NCBI GenBank assembly: GCA_964347765.1
Contig: CAYGAG010000061.1
Coordinates: 1-9,418, forward strand
DNA from: CAYGAG01 sp964347765
GTDB taxonomy: Archaea; Thermoproteota; Bathyarchaeia; Bathyarchaeales; Bathycorpusculaceae
Reading direction: 5' to 3'
Length of the DNA stretch: 9,418 nucleotides
The notes beneath the pieces are model-generated. The model was not told the DNA's origin. It did no database searches and saw only the letters and a list, made by a program, of their open reading frames with translations. Numbering within the stretch: position 1 is the stretch's first letter; every line of letters begins with the position of its first letter. Position numbers and translations under genes: made by a program. This document shows positions 1-7,900 of this stretch, in pieces.

Positions 1-1595
1 AAGATGAATGCACCGACTATAATGCTTGTAATGACTACTAGGATTTGATCAACATCTTGCGACGGAGTTTCCGCAAGAACAAAGAAAACGGTTTCGATGG
101 CTTCAGTGTATCTCCAGTTATAGAATAGATCAGGTGCTTTTTCAAGATCATCTTTCGAGGCTTCAGCCCTAGTTTCATCTTCTGCGAGCACTCTAGCAGC
201 CTTGTTGTAGAACGACATGAAACTCATCCTGGCCCTTGCTTCTTTACAGAAGGCGCAGAAACGATTGGTTATGGATCGCATAGAACAGATGATCTTTGGA
301 AAACCTAATTCTAGATTTGATGAATGGTGGGAAAGACTCAGCCAATGACCTATCTCATGTCTCAAGATCTGCAGAAGAAACATATTGCCGCTCTCTTCCG
401 TGTTTGTGCATAGACTCCCTTGGAATCCAACAATTATTATGTTGTTGAGGAACCATGAGACACCAGCTTGAGGAGCATGACCAAATGCTGTATCGTTTCT
501 AAGCTGCAGAAAAACAACAGGGATGAATGACTTGTCCGCAGGGTCTGTCAAGTCAAAGTAGTCATCCACGTGATCGAAGAAGTAACATATCAGAGGATCA
601 TGTTCACCAGAATCTGCATAGAAGTCGCATCGCAGATTCCGCGAAGCTTCCATAACAATATGAGTTCCATTCGGCAGAACGAAAGAATAGTTCAGAGGGT
701 CCGTCAATTCCTCAGTCAGATCTTCAATAAGATTGTTCAGTGCACTGTCCATAGGCTTCGATTCCATCGTGATTGTCCAATCTGTCCAAGGCATCAAGTC
801 CTCAAACGAATCTTCCAACTCGTTGAAGGCCAAGTGTTCCCCCGTTCCGTTCAACCAGAGTATTCTAACATGATAGTCTTTGCATGTTTGTGTGTCTGCT
901 TCGATCATCCGAGAATCTTCTGCGCCTAGCAGGTTTGGAAAAATGTCGGATAAGCTTCTGCTGAAAAAGCTGATGGATGTGTCGGTCAGCATTTCTTTTG
1001 TGGGCGTCTTCTCCATAATTTCGCTTACATCGAAATAGAGAGCTCTGCGGATTCCGCCGAAACTGGGCGGGAAAGCCCAATAGTTGATCGGAACACCCGT
1101 AAGATAATCTGTTCTACCCAGAAAGAGATCCGGTCTCTCCTGAACGTGAAACCATGAATAATGACTAGTATTGCAGGGAACCCATAGAAACATAATGAGA
1201 TACCCATGCTTGGGAACGGCAAGATCTTCGAACTGCGATATTATTGTGTCAAACAGCGATATGTTGTAGTAATCAACCCCTTTTGACCGATAGGCATCGT
1301 TGCGTAGTAAATCTACCATGCTCTCAGCGAATTCTCTGAAGAGAACAGATATGTTAAGGTTCCAAGTCATGGCGTTCGGGTGAGCAAACTGTATGACGCT
1401 TCGATTTGCCCTCTCCACGAATTCGCTTTCATCTACAAATTCCTGGGGAATACCAAGAAACACTACCTTCATATCGGCGGTTTGATTTGCCTGAATTTCT
1501 GGGAGGTCTTGCCCTTCCGAGAGTTTGGCAATGTCGGCCCAGAAGATGCCTTGCCAAAGGATTAAGACAAAAAGAAACAGGACACGCGTGCCCAT
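1..1595 (-). CDS. Secreted archaemetzincin-like zinc metallopeptidase, C-terminus cut by window edge
   Basis: The frame is open from an ATG at 1595, directly preceded by an in-frame TAA, down to the left edge: 531 visible codons and no stop. Residues 1-22 form a signal peptide (short basic start, then a Leu/Phe-rich core). The body carries several N-x-S/T sequons and scattered cysteines, fitting an exported protein. The active-site motif HEIGHWLSLSHH is at residues 413-424, matching the HExxHxxGxxH zinc motif of metzincins except Ser for Gly at residue 420. It is followed by Cys437-Ser-Met439 and Cys447-Ala-Phe-Cys450. Known archaemetzincins have HExxHxxGxxHC, then CxM, then CxxC, where the cysteines bind a second zinc and the Met forms the Met-turn; here His424 stands in for the first Cys. 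Known archaemetzincins are roughly 180-residue proteins without a signal peptide, so the long N-terminal region is unusual. Residues 518-531 begin a hydrophobic, probably membrane-anchoring segment. Peptidase activity is well supported; membership of the archaemetzincin family is an inference. Confidence 0.8.
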   Translation of the reverse strand, partial: MGTRVLFLFVLILWQGIFWADIAKLSEGQDLPEIQANQTADMKVVFLGIPQEFVDESEFVERANRSVIQFAHPNAMTWNLNISVLFREFAESMVDLLRNDAYRSKGVDYYNISLFDTIISQFEDLAVPKHGYLIMFLWVPCNTSHYSWFHVQERPDLFLGRTDYLTGVPINYWAFPPSFGGIRRALYFDVSEIMEKTPTKEMLTDTSISFFSRSLSDIFPNLLGAEDSRMIEADTQTCKDYHVRILWLNGTGEHLAFNELEDSFEDLMPWTDWTITMESKPMDSALNNLIEDLTEELTDPLNYSFVLPNGTHIVMEASRNLRCDFYADSGEHDPLICYFFDHVDDYFDLTDPADKSFIPVVFLQLRNDTAFGHAPQAGVSWFLNNIIIVGFQGSLCTNTEESGNMFLLQILRHEIGHWLSLSHHSSNLELGFPKIICSMRSITNRFCAFCKEARARMSFMSFYNKAARVLAEDETRAEASKDDLEKAPDLFYNWRYTEAIETVFFVLAETPSQDVDQILVVITSIIVGAFI

Positions 1596-1659
1596 TTATA
1601 TCAACCATTCACTTGCCTAGAACGCTTACGTCAACCTCGAAAGTCCTAACACTTGCCAG

Positions 1660-1667
1660 TATTAAAG
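1660..1667 (-). promoter_or_regulatory. Possible TATA box of the metallopeptidase gene
   Basis: On the minus strand this reads CTTTAATA, a weak match to the archaeal TATA consensus, about 65 bp upstream of the ATG at 1595. It would give a leader of roughly 40 nt, longer than those of the other genes here. A second A/T-rich stretch (GATATAAAT) overlaps the start codon itself and is too close to serve the annotated start. This is a tentative call. Confidence 0.25.
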
Positions 1668-1823
1668 TTGTTCTTTGCCTGTCCGCAAGAATTGGAGCCA
1701 TCGTGTTTCACGCTATGGATATGCTGGATAAAGGACAGTATCGATTGAGGTGATCCACTAAACGGTGAACGGGTCTTCCAGAACTGTGTGACCTTGGTTC
1801 ATCAGACGTTTAAAGGTGAATAA

Positions 1824-1831
1824 CTTATATA
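1824..1831 (+). promoter_or_regulatory. TATA box of the tyrosine recombinase gene
   Basis: CTTATATA is a good archaeal TATA box. Transcription starting about 25 bp downstream would begin near 1853, leaving a leader of about 12 nt before the ATG at 1865. An in-frame ATG at 1853 is followed at once by TAA, so 1865 is the first usable start in this frame. Confidence 0.6.
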
Positions 1832-1864
1832 CTTCTTCATAGCTTTTCTAATATGTAATGTAGG

Positions 1865-3145
1865 ATGCGTCGGCATGCTAGAGAGTGGGTTGAAAAGTAT
1901 CCAAGCATCAAGAGGATTTACGGGGCCATCGCTGGGCCTAGAAGGTTAGGAAGCGAAAGCACGGTTGAAAGCTACGTTAATGGTGTCGGAAAGTTTGTGC
2001 GTTTCCTAGACTTGCAGGATCCAGAAGAGGCTTTGGAGAAGCTTTTGAAGGGAGAGATAGATGCAGCTGGTAAGGTTGACAAGTTCATAGATTTTTCTCT
2101 TGAGAATTATGCGCACAAGTCTGTTCGGGCCCGACTTTTCGGAGTGAAGAAATGGTTTGAACTCAACGGTGTCAAAGTGGACTGGAACAGAATAGAGTTT
2201 CCAACCAGCGCGGAGACCAGGGAGACGGATAGGGCCCCAAGCAAGGAAGAGTTGAAGCAACTTCTCAACCATGCTAGCGGTTCCAGAGATCGGGCTGCCA
2301 TACTCATCTTGTCCAGCTCTGGTTTGAGAGTAGGAACATTGCTCAGCCTTTCCGTCGGAGATGTAGATATGGGTTATCCTGATGTGGCTCGGTTGAAAGT
2401 TCAGAGAAAAGCTGGAAGAAAGTTCAGCTCGAAAAGGTCCAGGCGAACAGGAAGATTCTACAGTACATTTGTCACGGCGGAAGCTCGGAAGGCCTTAAGC
2501 GAGTACTTGAAGGAGCGTGAAGCGGCTGGAGAAACAGTGTCAGAGAAGTCTCCGTTGATAGGGGATTCACATCACAAAGGACAGTTCATTTCTATTGAGG
2601 CTTATGAGAAGGTGTGGGCCAGGCTTCTCAAACGTGCTGGGTTGGACATGAAAGGCGAAAGATGGTACAAGCTTCACCTTCACACCTTACGCAAATATTT
2701 CAGATCTAACTGTGTTGGCGTCGATCCGAGTTTTAGGGAGCGATGGATGGGTCATAAAGGCGGCTACTTGGATGAATCTTATTTTAGGGCTGAAGAGGAG
2801 CGGCATCTTGAAGAGTACCGAAAAGCTGTTGCACATTTGACTGTTTACAGTTCAGGGTTGGAGGAGAAGCAGCTCAGGGTCAAAGCGATGCTGGATTTTG
2901 CGAAGCTGCAAGGCTACGAGCCTGAACGGCTCCGGCAGTTAGAAGAGATCTTAGCGAGAGCTCGCGATGTAGATGAGGGAATCATTCAATTCAGAAAGTT
3001 CAGGGAAGACGAGAAAGGCACTATGACGGATGGCAATGGACGGTATGTGGTTGTCCAGGGAGAAGCAGAGTTACTCAGAAGACTAGAGAACGGCTGGAGT
3101 CTAGCTCAACCGTTGAACGGAGATAATTACTTGCTGAAACTGTAG
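1865..3145 (+). CDS. Tyrosine recombinase (phage-integrase family)
   Basis: This 426-residue protein belongs to the site-specific tyrosine recombinases, which break and rejoin DNA through a phosphotyrosine intermediate. Residues 1-115 resemble the helical SAM-like core-binding domain. Residues 124-325 form the catalytic domain, with all expected residues visible: Arg155 (SSGLR), a lysine in the beta-hairpin (Lys182 or Lys186), His273 and Arg276 (HTLR), His297 (WMGH) and the nucleophile Tyr306 nine residues after His297. A tail of about 120 residues follows: a charged helical, possibly coiled-coil stretch (332-385), then a small beta/alpha module (393-426) ending in LENGWSLAQPL and LLKL. The protein is longer than XerA/XerC-type enzymes (about 280-300 residues) because of this tail. 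It is the only plus-strand gene here, has no tRNA or phage genes beside it, and converges on the dockerin gene. A short second copy of its 3' end lies at 4805-4885. The catalytic assignment is firm; whether it acts in integration, excision or inversion cannot be told. Confidence 0.93.
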   Translation: MRRHAREWVEKYPSIKRIYGAIAGPRRLGSESTVESYVNGVGKFVRFLDLQDPEEALEKLLKGEIDAAGKVDKFIDFSLENYAHKSVRARLFGVKKWFELNGVKVDWNRIEFPTSAETRETDRAPSKEELKQLLNHASGSRDRAAILILSSSGLRVGTLLSLSVGDVDMGYPDVARLKVQRKAGRKFSSKRSRRTGRFYSTFVTAEARKALSEYLKEREAAGETVSEKSPLIGDSHHKGQFISIEAYEKVWARLLKRAGLDMKGERWYKLHLHTLRKYFRSNCVGVDPSFRERWMGHKGGYLDESYFRAEEERHLEEYRKAVAHLTVYSSGLEEKQLRVKAMLDFAKLQGYEPERLRQLEEILARARDVDEGIIQFRKFREDEKGTMTDGNGRYVVVQGEAELLRRLENGWSLAQPLNGDNYLLKL

Positions 3146-3155
3146 CGCGCGCGCT
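3144..3155. repeat. Perfect 12-bp palindrome with a (GC)5 alternating tract between convergent stops
   Basis: AGCGCGCGCGCT is its own reverse complement. It overlaps the last two bases of the recombinase stop codon and fills most of the 14-bp gap before the stop of the converging gene. Alternating GC of this length can adopt Z-form or a small cruciform. The remnant at 4805-4885 is also followed by a CGCGC-containing stretch, so this may be part of a recombination site. No T-run follows, so it is not an obvious terminator. Confidence 0.6.
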
Positions 3156-3159
3156 TTGA

Positions 3160-4752
3160 CTAAGAGTATGCTTCTCCAAAGTTTCTAGCAATCAACCCTA
3201 TGTCTCTCATATCCACTTTATTATCAGGTGCAAGGTATTCTGGTCCTGTAATGTCAGCATGAACGTTCCATCTAGGATGTCCAGGTTCCGCGTCGAACGC
3301 TATTGCTGCCTTGGCGACGTCTTCCATTTCAACCTTCAAGTCATGGTTGATGTCACATGGATTCCAATAGAGATTCATTAATGGATACCTGTCAGAGTTG
3401 TTCCCATCGATAGTGTAAGGTTCGTCACCAATACCCTCCCTATTCAGATCTGTGCCATTGTAATCACTCCAGAAGTTTCCCTCACACCTACTATCCCAGA
3501 TATTGATAGATGCAGGCGCCCAATCGTCCCATGAAAAATCGTAGATTTGCCTAGTGTTATTGATGAAATTGTTGTGGTAAAATATCTGCCTTTCAGAGTG
3601 ATATGTCCGCAGACCAACGGAGTTGTAGGAGATTCTGTTTTTTTCGAAACGGTTAGGATATAAAGTTGAATTGCAGCGTCTTAAGGAGATGCCGTATCTG
3701 CAGTATGAGAAATTGTTTGCGATGATAGTGTTATTGCCAGAATTATATAGCCAGAGTGCGCGGTAGGATACGCCTGTTATAGTGTTACTGCAGATGGTGT
3801 GGCCTCCAGGGTGTACAATACCGTTAACAATGTCGATTCCGTAGTACCCACCATCAATACGGTTGCCAATAACATCACAGTATCTGGATTGAAGTATTTC
3901 CATGGCTGTCCACTTTCCTGAGCCTTTGAAGAGATTGTGCATTATCAAGTTATTGTCGCGGCAAACATAGATTCCGACTACGCCGTTCGAGTTGATGAAT
4001 ATGTTATCATGCACGTAAGAATCTTCTGAATATACTATAGCACCGTAGTTGGTGATCTTGGTGAGATTGGTTGAAGTGCCAACAATCGTGAACTCACTTA
4101 GCTCTGCCCCCTTTGCGCTGATCTCAAAGACAATGTCACCTCTACTCTCAACAATCGTGTCAGATTTGTTCTCTCCCGTCAACGATACAGTCTTGTTCAC
4201 AATAACCTTCTTATGATAGGTTCCGCTCTTGACAAATATCCTGTCTCCATCACTGGCTGCGTTGACGGCTTCTTGTATCGTCGCGTAATCATGAGGAACT
4301 ATTATAGTCACTGCGAAGGGCACTGTCTCTTCAAGCCAGTATCCCTCGTGCCAATGGATGGTCTGAACATATATCTGAAATTCGTACTCCCCTGCGGATA
4401 GGTTACTCAAAGAATGTGTGTAGCTGTCCGTATGCACCCACATTAAGATATGTTCCCAAGGTGCTGGAAGATACACAGTGACGTTTGTAGAGAAGACGTT
4501 GCCACTACGCTCAACAGAACCAAACTCCTCCACAAACGGAGGTTCAGTAGCGAACGTGAAACTCACGGTAACGTTTACCGGATCGCTCACACCTGGATTC
4601 TGAGGAGCCACCGCCACTTCTAGATCCCACCACTCAGCCATAACAGGTCGCAAATCTAATATCACCAGAACATTCGTCAAAAGCAGTATGAACAAAAATC
4701 CAGAGATTGTTCTTCTCAATTTTCTCCCTTTTAGATTAGGTTCAACTATCAA
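3160..4752 (-). CDS. NosD-like right-handed beta-helix surface protein with dockerin-like C-terminus
   Basis: This 530-residue exported protein starts with TTG; no ATG or GTG lies in frame upstream, and a TATA box 38 bp away supports this start. Residues 11-39 are a signal peptide or N-terminal anchor (basic LKGRKLRR, then a Leu/Ile/Val core). Residues 41-150 look like an Ig-like beta-sandwich. Residues 153-440 are a pectin-lyase-like beta-helix of PbH1 repeats that opens with the typical DYATIQEAV and is rich in Asn (YNSGNNTIIANNF and similar). It closes with the NosD-family hallmark GNFWSDYNGTD, then GIGDEPY and YPLM. Residues 466-530 form a dockerin-like pair: loop one is Asp467-x-Asn469-x-Asp471 with Asp478, and loop two is longer (500-517). 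The beta-helix family includes carbohydrate-active and surface-binding proteins; no catalytic residues can be assigned here. The dockerin would tether it to a cohesin partner, none of which is visible. The gene is bracketed by the recombinase tail and its remnant. Confidence 0.88.
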   Translation of the reverse strand: MIVEPNLKGRKLRRTISGFLFILLLTNVLVILDLRPVMAEWWDLEVAVAPQNPGVSDPVNVTVSFTFATEPPFVEEFGSVERSGNVFSTNVTVYLPAPWEHILMWVHTDSYTHSLSNLSAGEYEFQIYVQTIHWHEGYWLEETVPFAVTIIVPHDYATIQEAVNAASDGDRIFVKSGTYHKKVIVNKTVSLTGENKSDTIVESRGDIVFEISAKGAELSEFTIVGTSTNLTKITNYGAIVYSEDSYVHDNIFINSNGVVGIYVCRDNNLIMHNLFKGSGKWTAMEILQSRYCDVIGNRIDGGYYGIDIVNGIVHPGGHTICSNTITGVSYRALWLYNSGNNTIIANNFSYCRYGISLRRCNSTLYPNRFEKNRISYNSVGLRTYHSERQIFYHNNFINNTRQIYDFSWDDWAPASINIWDSRCEGNFWSDYNGTDLNREGIGDEPYTIDGNNSDRYPLMNLYWNPCDINHDLKVEMEDVAKAAIAFDAEPGHPRWNVHADITGPEYLAPDNKVDMRDIGLIARNFGEAYS

Positions 4753-4785
4753 ATAACATTTACGGACACTCTGTTCTATTCCATT

Positions 4786-4793
4786 ATTTATAG
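4786..4793 (-). promoter_or_regulatory. TATA box of the NosD/dockerin gene
   Basis: The minus strand reads CTATAAAT, a strong archaeal TATA box. Its centre is about 38 bp from the TTG start at 4752, predicting a leader of about 12 nt, the same geometry as the recombinase promoter. The integrase-tail remnant lies immediately upstream of it, so the DNA next to this promoter comes from a decayed gene. Confidence 0.55.
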
Positions 4794-4804
4794 AAGAATT
4801 AAGT

Positions 4805-4885
4805 CTGCTACGTGCGCTATTAGAGAACGGTTGGAGTCTGGCTCAACCACTTGACGGAGATAAGTATCTACTAGAATCATCATGA
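4805..4885 (+). pseudogene. Remnant of a tyrosine recombinase C-terminal tail
   Basis: From 4820 the plus strand encodes LENGWSLAQPL, then D, GD, K, YLL and ESS before a TGA at 4883-4885. The last codons of the intact recombinase (3083-3136) encode the same residues at 16 of 18 positions. Over those 18 codons 12 of 54 bases differ, and eight of ten changed codons are synonymous. The frame upstream (SLLRALLEN) still resembles the ELLRRLEN of the intact gene. No catalytic domain lies upstream: the region to 4753 is the start and promoter of the neighbouring gene. The mostly synonymous differences suggest the piece diverged as coding sequence in a related recombinase and was then cut down, rather than being a fresh copy. 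It could instead be an attachment-site half left by integration into a recombinase 3' end. Confidence 0.75.
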
Positions 4886-4906
4886 CACGCGCATTTCCTC
4901 TTCCAC

Positions 4907-4914
4907 AAAAAAAA
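4907..4914 (-). terminator. Oligo-T terminator of the PKD-repeat gene
   Basis: On the minus strand a run of eight T follows CCCC about 38 nt after the stop codon at 4952. Archaeal transcription ends at such T-tracts without needing a hairpin. It separates the PKD-repeat gene from the NosD/dockerin gene, which has its own promoter. Confidence 0.5.
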
Positions 4915-4951
4915 GGGGAGGCAGGTGAACCTATTTCTTCCGGATCTACAC

Positions 4952-7900
4952 CTAAAGCTTGACGATTCGGTTGCTACCTTCAATGACGAAGATGAAGCCT
5001 TTCGGTTTCAGGAGTTGTGGTGCTAGGAATTTCAGGTTGATTGATTGGCTCTCTCCGTTGTTGTGATCTGCGCCCAACACATCAGTTTTCCATTCGTCGC
5101 TGGAAACCAGTTGAGGTAATACGAAACCTTTCTCTGTCTGCCACGCCCATACCAGTGGAAGCTGAATCAGCTCATCGTCTTCTGATACTGCGTACAGTTT
5201 CACTTGGTCTATATGAGAGATCGTCTGTGGGTGCTCAGTCAATCGAAGCGTGTACGTGGACCATGAGGCTTGAGGCGTTGCGGCCAGAGTGTGGGTTGCC
5301 GTTATGTCGAGGCCTTCAGGGTTATGTATGTTAAGCAACCCTTCACAAACGTATTCCGTTCCGTCCCAGACGTACAGTATTGGGCAGCCACCTCCTCCGC
5401 TGCTGATGTATACTGTGCGGGTTGAAGACCAGCCACTCCACGCCCCATAAGGATCCTGCGCTCGAACCTTAACATAGTATGTTCCTGTTGAGCTCCAACT
5501 GTGTGATCTGGAGGCTGTAGAACCGGATGCATACCAGCCTGTGGTTGTTGTTGTCCCATCGCCCCAGCTGAACTCATAACGAATGTTGTCCCCGTCAAGG
5601 TCAGTCGTGCCGGTGGAGTATGTGTAGGATGAGCCCAGGTATCCATATGACGGCCCTGATGGTGTAGAGGGTGTGTTTGGCGCTCTATTAGCAATGGTCA
5701 CAGTTAGGGATGAAGACCATCCGCTCCACGTCCCAGGTACGTCTTGGGCGCGAGCGCGAACGTAGTATGTTCCGGGAGGGTCGCTGGTCTCCCATTTCAC
5801 AGTGAGGCTTCCAGTCTGACCGGACGCATACCAACCTGTCGTAAACGATGTGGTCGGAATCGGTCCGCTGAATTCGAATTCGTAGCGAACATTGTCGCCG
5901 TCAGGGTCGGTCGTGCTGGTGGAGTATGTATACCATTCGCTTCTGTATCCAGATGTTGGGCCTGACGGTGTGGATGGTGTGTTTGGCGCTCTATTCACAA
6001 TGGTCACTGTCAGTGGGCTTGAGTAGTAGCTCCAACCTCCGTATGGATCTCCAGCCTTCGCTTTTACTTGGTATATCCCTGCAGAGCTCCAGGTGTGCGC
6101 CGCGTGGGCTTCCACTCCGGAAGGATATGGTCCAACAGTTGTTGTTGGCGAGCTGTCTCCCCAGCTAAATGTGTAATAAAGCGCGTCGTTGTCGGGATCG
6201 GTCGTAGCTGCGTGGTATGTATAAGAGTAGCCTCTGTATCCGGATGTTGGGCCTGACGGTGGGAGTGGGTCGTATGGTCGATGGTTGTAATAGTAGATGC
6301 GCGTGGTTGTTGTCTGGGATGCTCCATTTGTAGCCTCAGTGGTTACGTGGATGTAGTAGTGAGCGTTCAACGGTATGTCAGAGAGGTCATAGGTGAACGT
6401 GAATGTTCCGCCCTCGTCTTCAGTTTCAGTGAACTTTTGTGAGGCCGCCATTGGACTCCAATCGTATCCTCCCACAGGGTTTCCGGAGTCATCGACAAGC
6501 TTGGTGAAGACGTAACCTGTTTCTCCGTTGAGTTCCTGCAGGTTTAACAGATAGGCTTCTGGAGGTGTGATTTCAGCTGTTGCTGTGCAGGGCACTCCTG
6601 GACGGAAGGTTTGATCGTATGACGGATGCGTGATTGTAACGGAAGGTGGATTATTGTGGACAGGTGGGTCGGGCTCAGTACTCCATGGAAAATTCAATGT
6701 GAGCGATATAGTTTCATACGTTCGCAGGCTGGGGAAACCTAAGTACCAATCACAGTAATCAACGCTGAAAGTTATAGGGATGGAATGCGAACCTTGAGTA
6801 AGCCCAGGTATCCGTAAGTAGACCTCACCCATGGCTCCAGTCGTTATGGCAGGATAATGTCCAAATATGTCAACGATTGGCCATTGATAAGTTGGGTTCG
6901 GCGGAGGGGACTCAAGTAAACCGAAGAATTTTGCTGCTAGCTTGCTTATTTTGGCCATTGTTGCATATTGAGAGTATGGCGTGAAGCCTACTATGGTTAT
7001 TGCGCAGTCAAGGATGAACTCGGCGACATCAGTATTTACAGTGTCAGGGTTTGTAATGTTTGCTCCTGTTGGTTCCGGGTCAGTAAGTGCTTGAGCGCCT
7101 GCAGCACTTGTTGAGATACTGAGAAAGCCGGGGAATATGATGAAGTGTTGGCCGAAGATGCCGACCCAGTATCCATCGTCAAAGCCTGAAATGGTGACTT
7201 TCAGGTATAGGTCGTAGTAACCATCAGTGCGGTGGTGATAGTCCCAAGCTACGATACTGCCGGAGGTCCAAGCATTATCATGGTCTGCAGTGTTTTTCTC
7301 AACACCGCCCATCCCATATGACATGTACAGCATGTCGAAGTAGGTTCTGGCTTGACCTGTCGCTCCGTTACCAAGACTGGGATCGTTGTCAAAGCCGATC
7401 CATAGCTTTGTTATATACCAGTTTTCCGGGTCTGACTCGTATATTATGGATAAGTCGAAGCACGCGAACTGCCAGGAGCCGATTGGATCGTTCCATCGAC
7501 AGGCTGGGTGAATCCGCACGTTTGTCTGGTCCACAATGTAATCGCCGTTGTAGTTGAAGTCTCTGAGGGTCCACCATGCTCCTGTTCTCTTGTTGAATAT
7601 CTGGGCGTCGATCATGCAGTGGGCGAGTTCGTCGTGATAGTACCATAGGTTGATGAAGGTGTGTTCCTTCAGTTTGACTGGTGGTCCGAAGTCGCTGTCT
7701 GAGGTTTGGTCGAATAGGTTGAAGTAGCAGTAGGAGTAGGAGGAGCCAAAGTATCCTGCTGCCAAGAGTTGGCGGCTTCCAAACTCGTAGCCGAACGCGT
7801 CTGAAGGTGGGTTGACCTCGTTGTTTCGATATCCCAGCTCTGGCTGTAGAGGGTCTCCAGGACCGTTATAGCCATGGAAGTCTGATGTTTTCCAGTCTAT

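Noticed and set aside
570..929. Plus-strand open frame of 119 codons
   Set aside because: It is antisense to the continuous 531-codon metallopeptidase frame and has an incoherent composition.
1406..1753. Plus-strand open frame of 115 codons
   Set aside because: Most of it lies antisense to the 5' part of the metallopeptidase, which has a signal peptide, a coherent composition and a catalytic motif. It has no domain signs of its own.
5302..5694. Minus-strand open frame of 130 codons
   Set aside because: It overlaps the PKD-repeat coding sequence in another frame; its Thr/His/Gln-rich composition is a by-product of the repeats.
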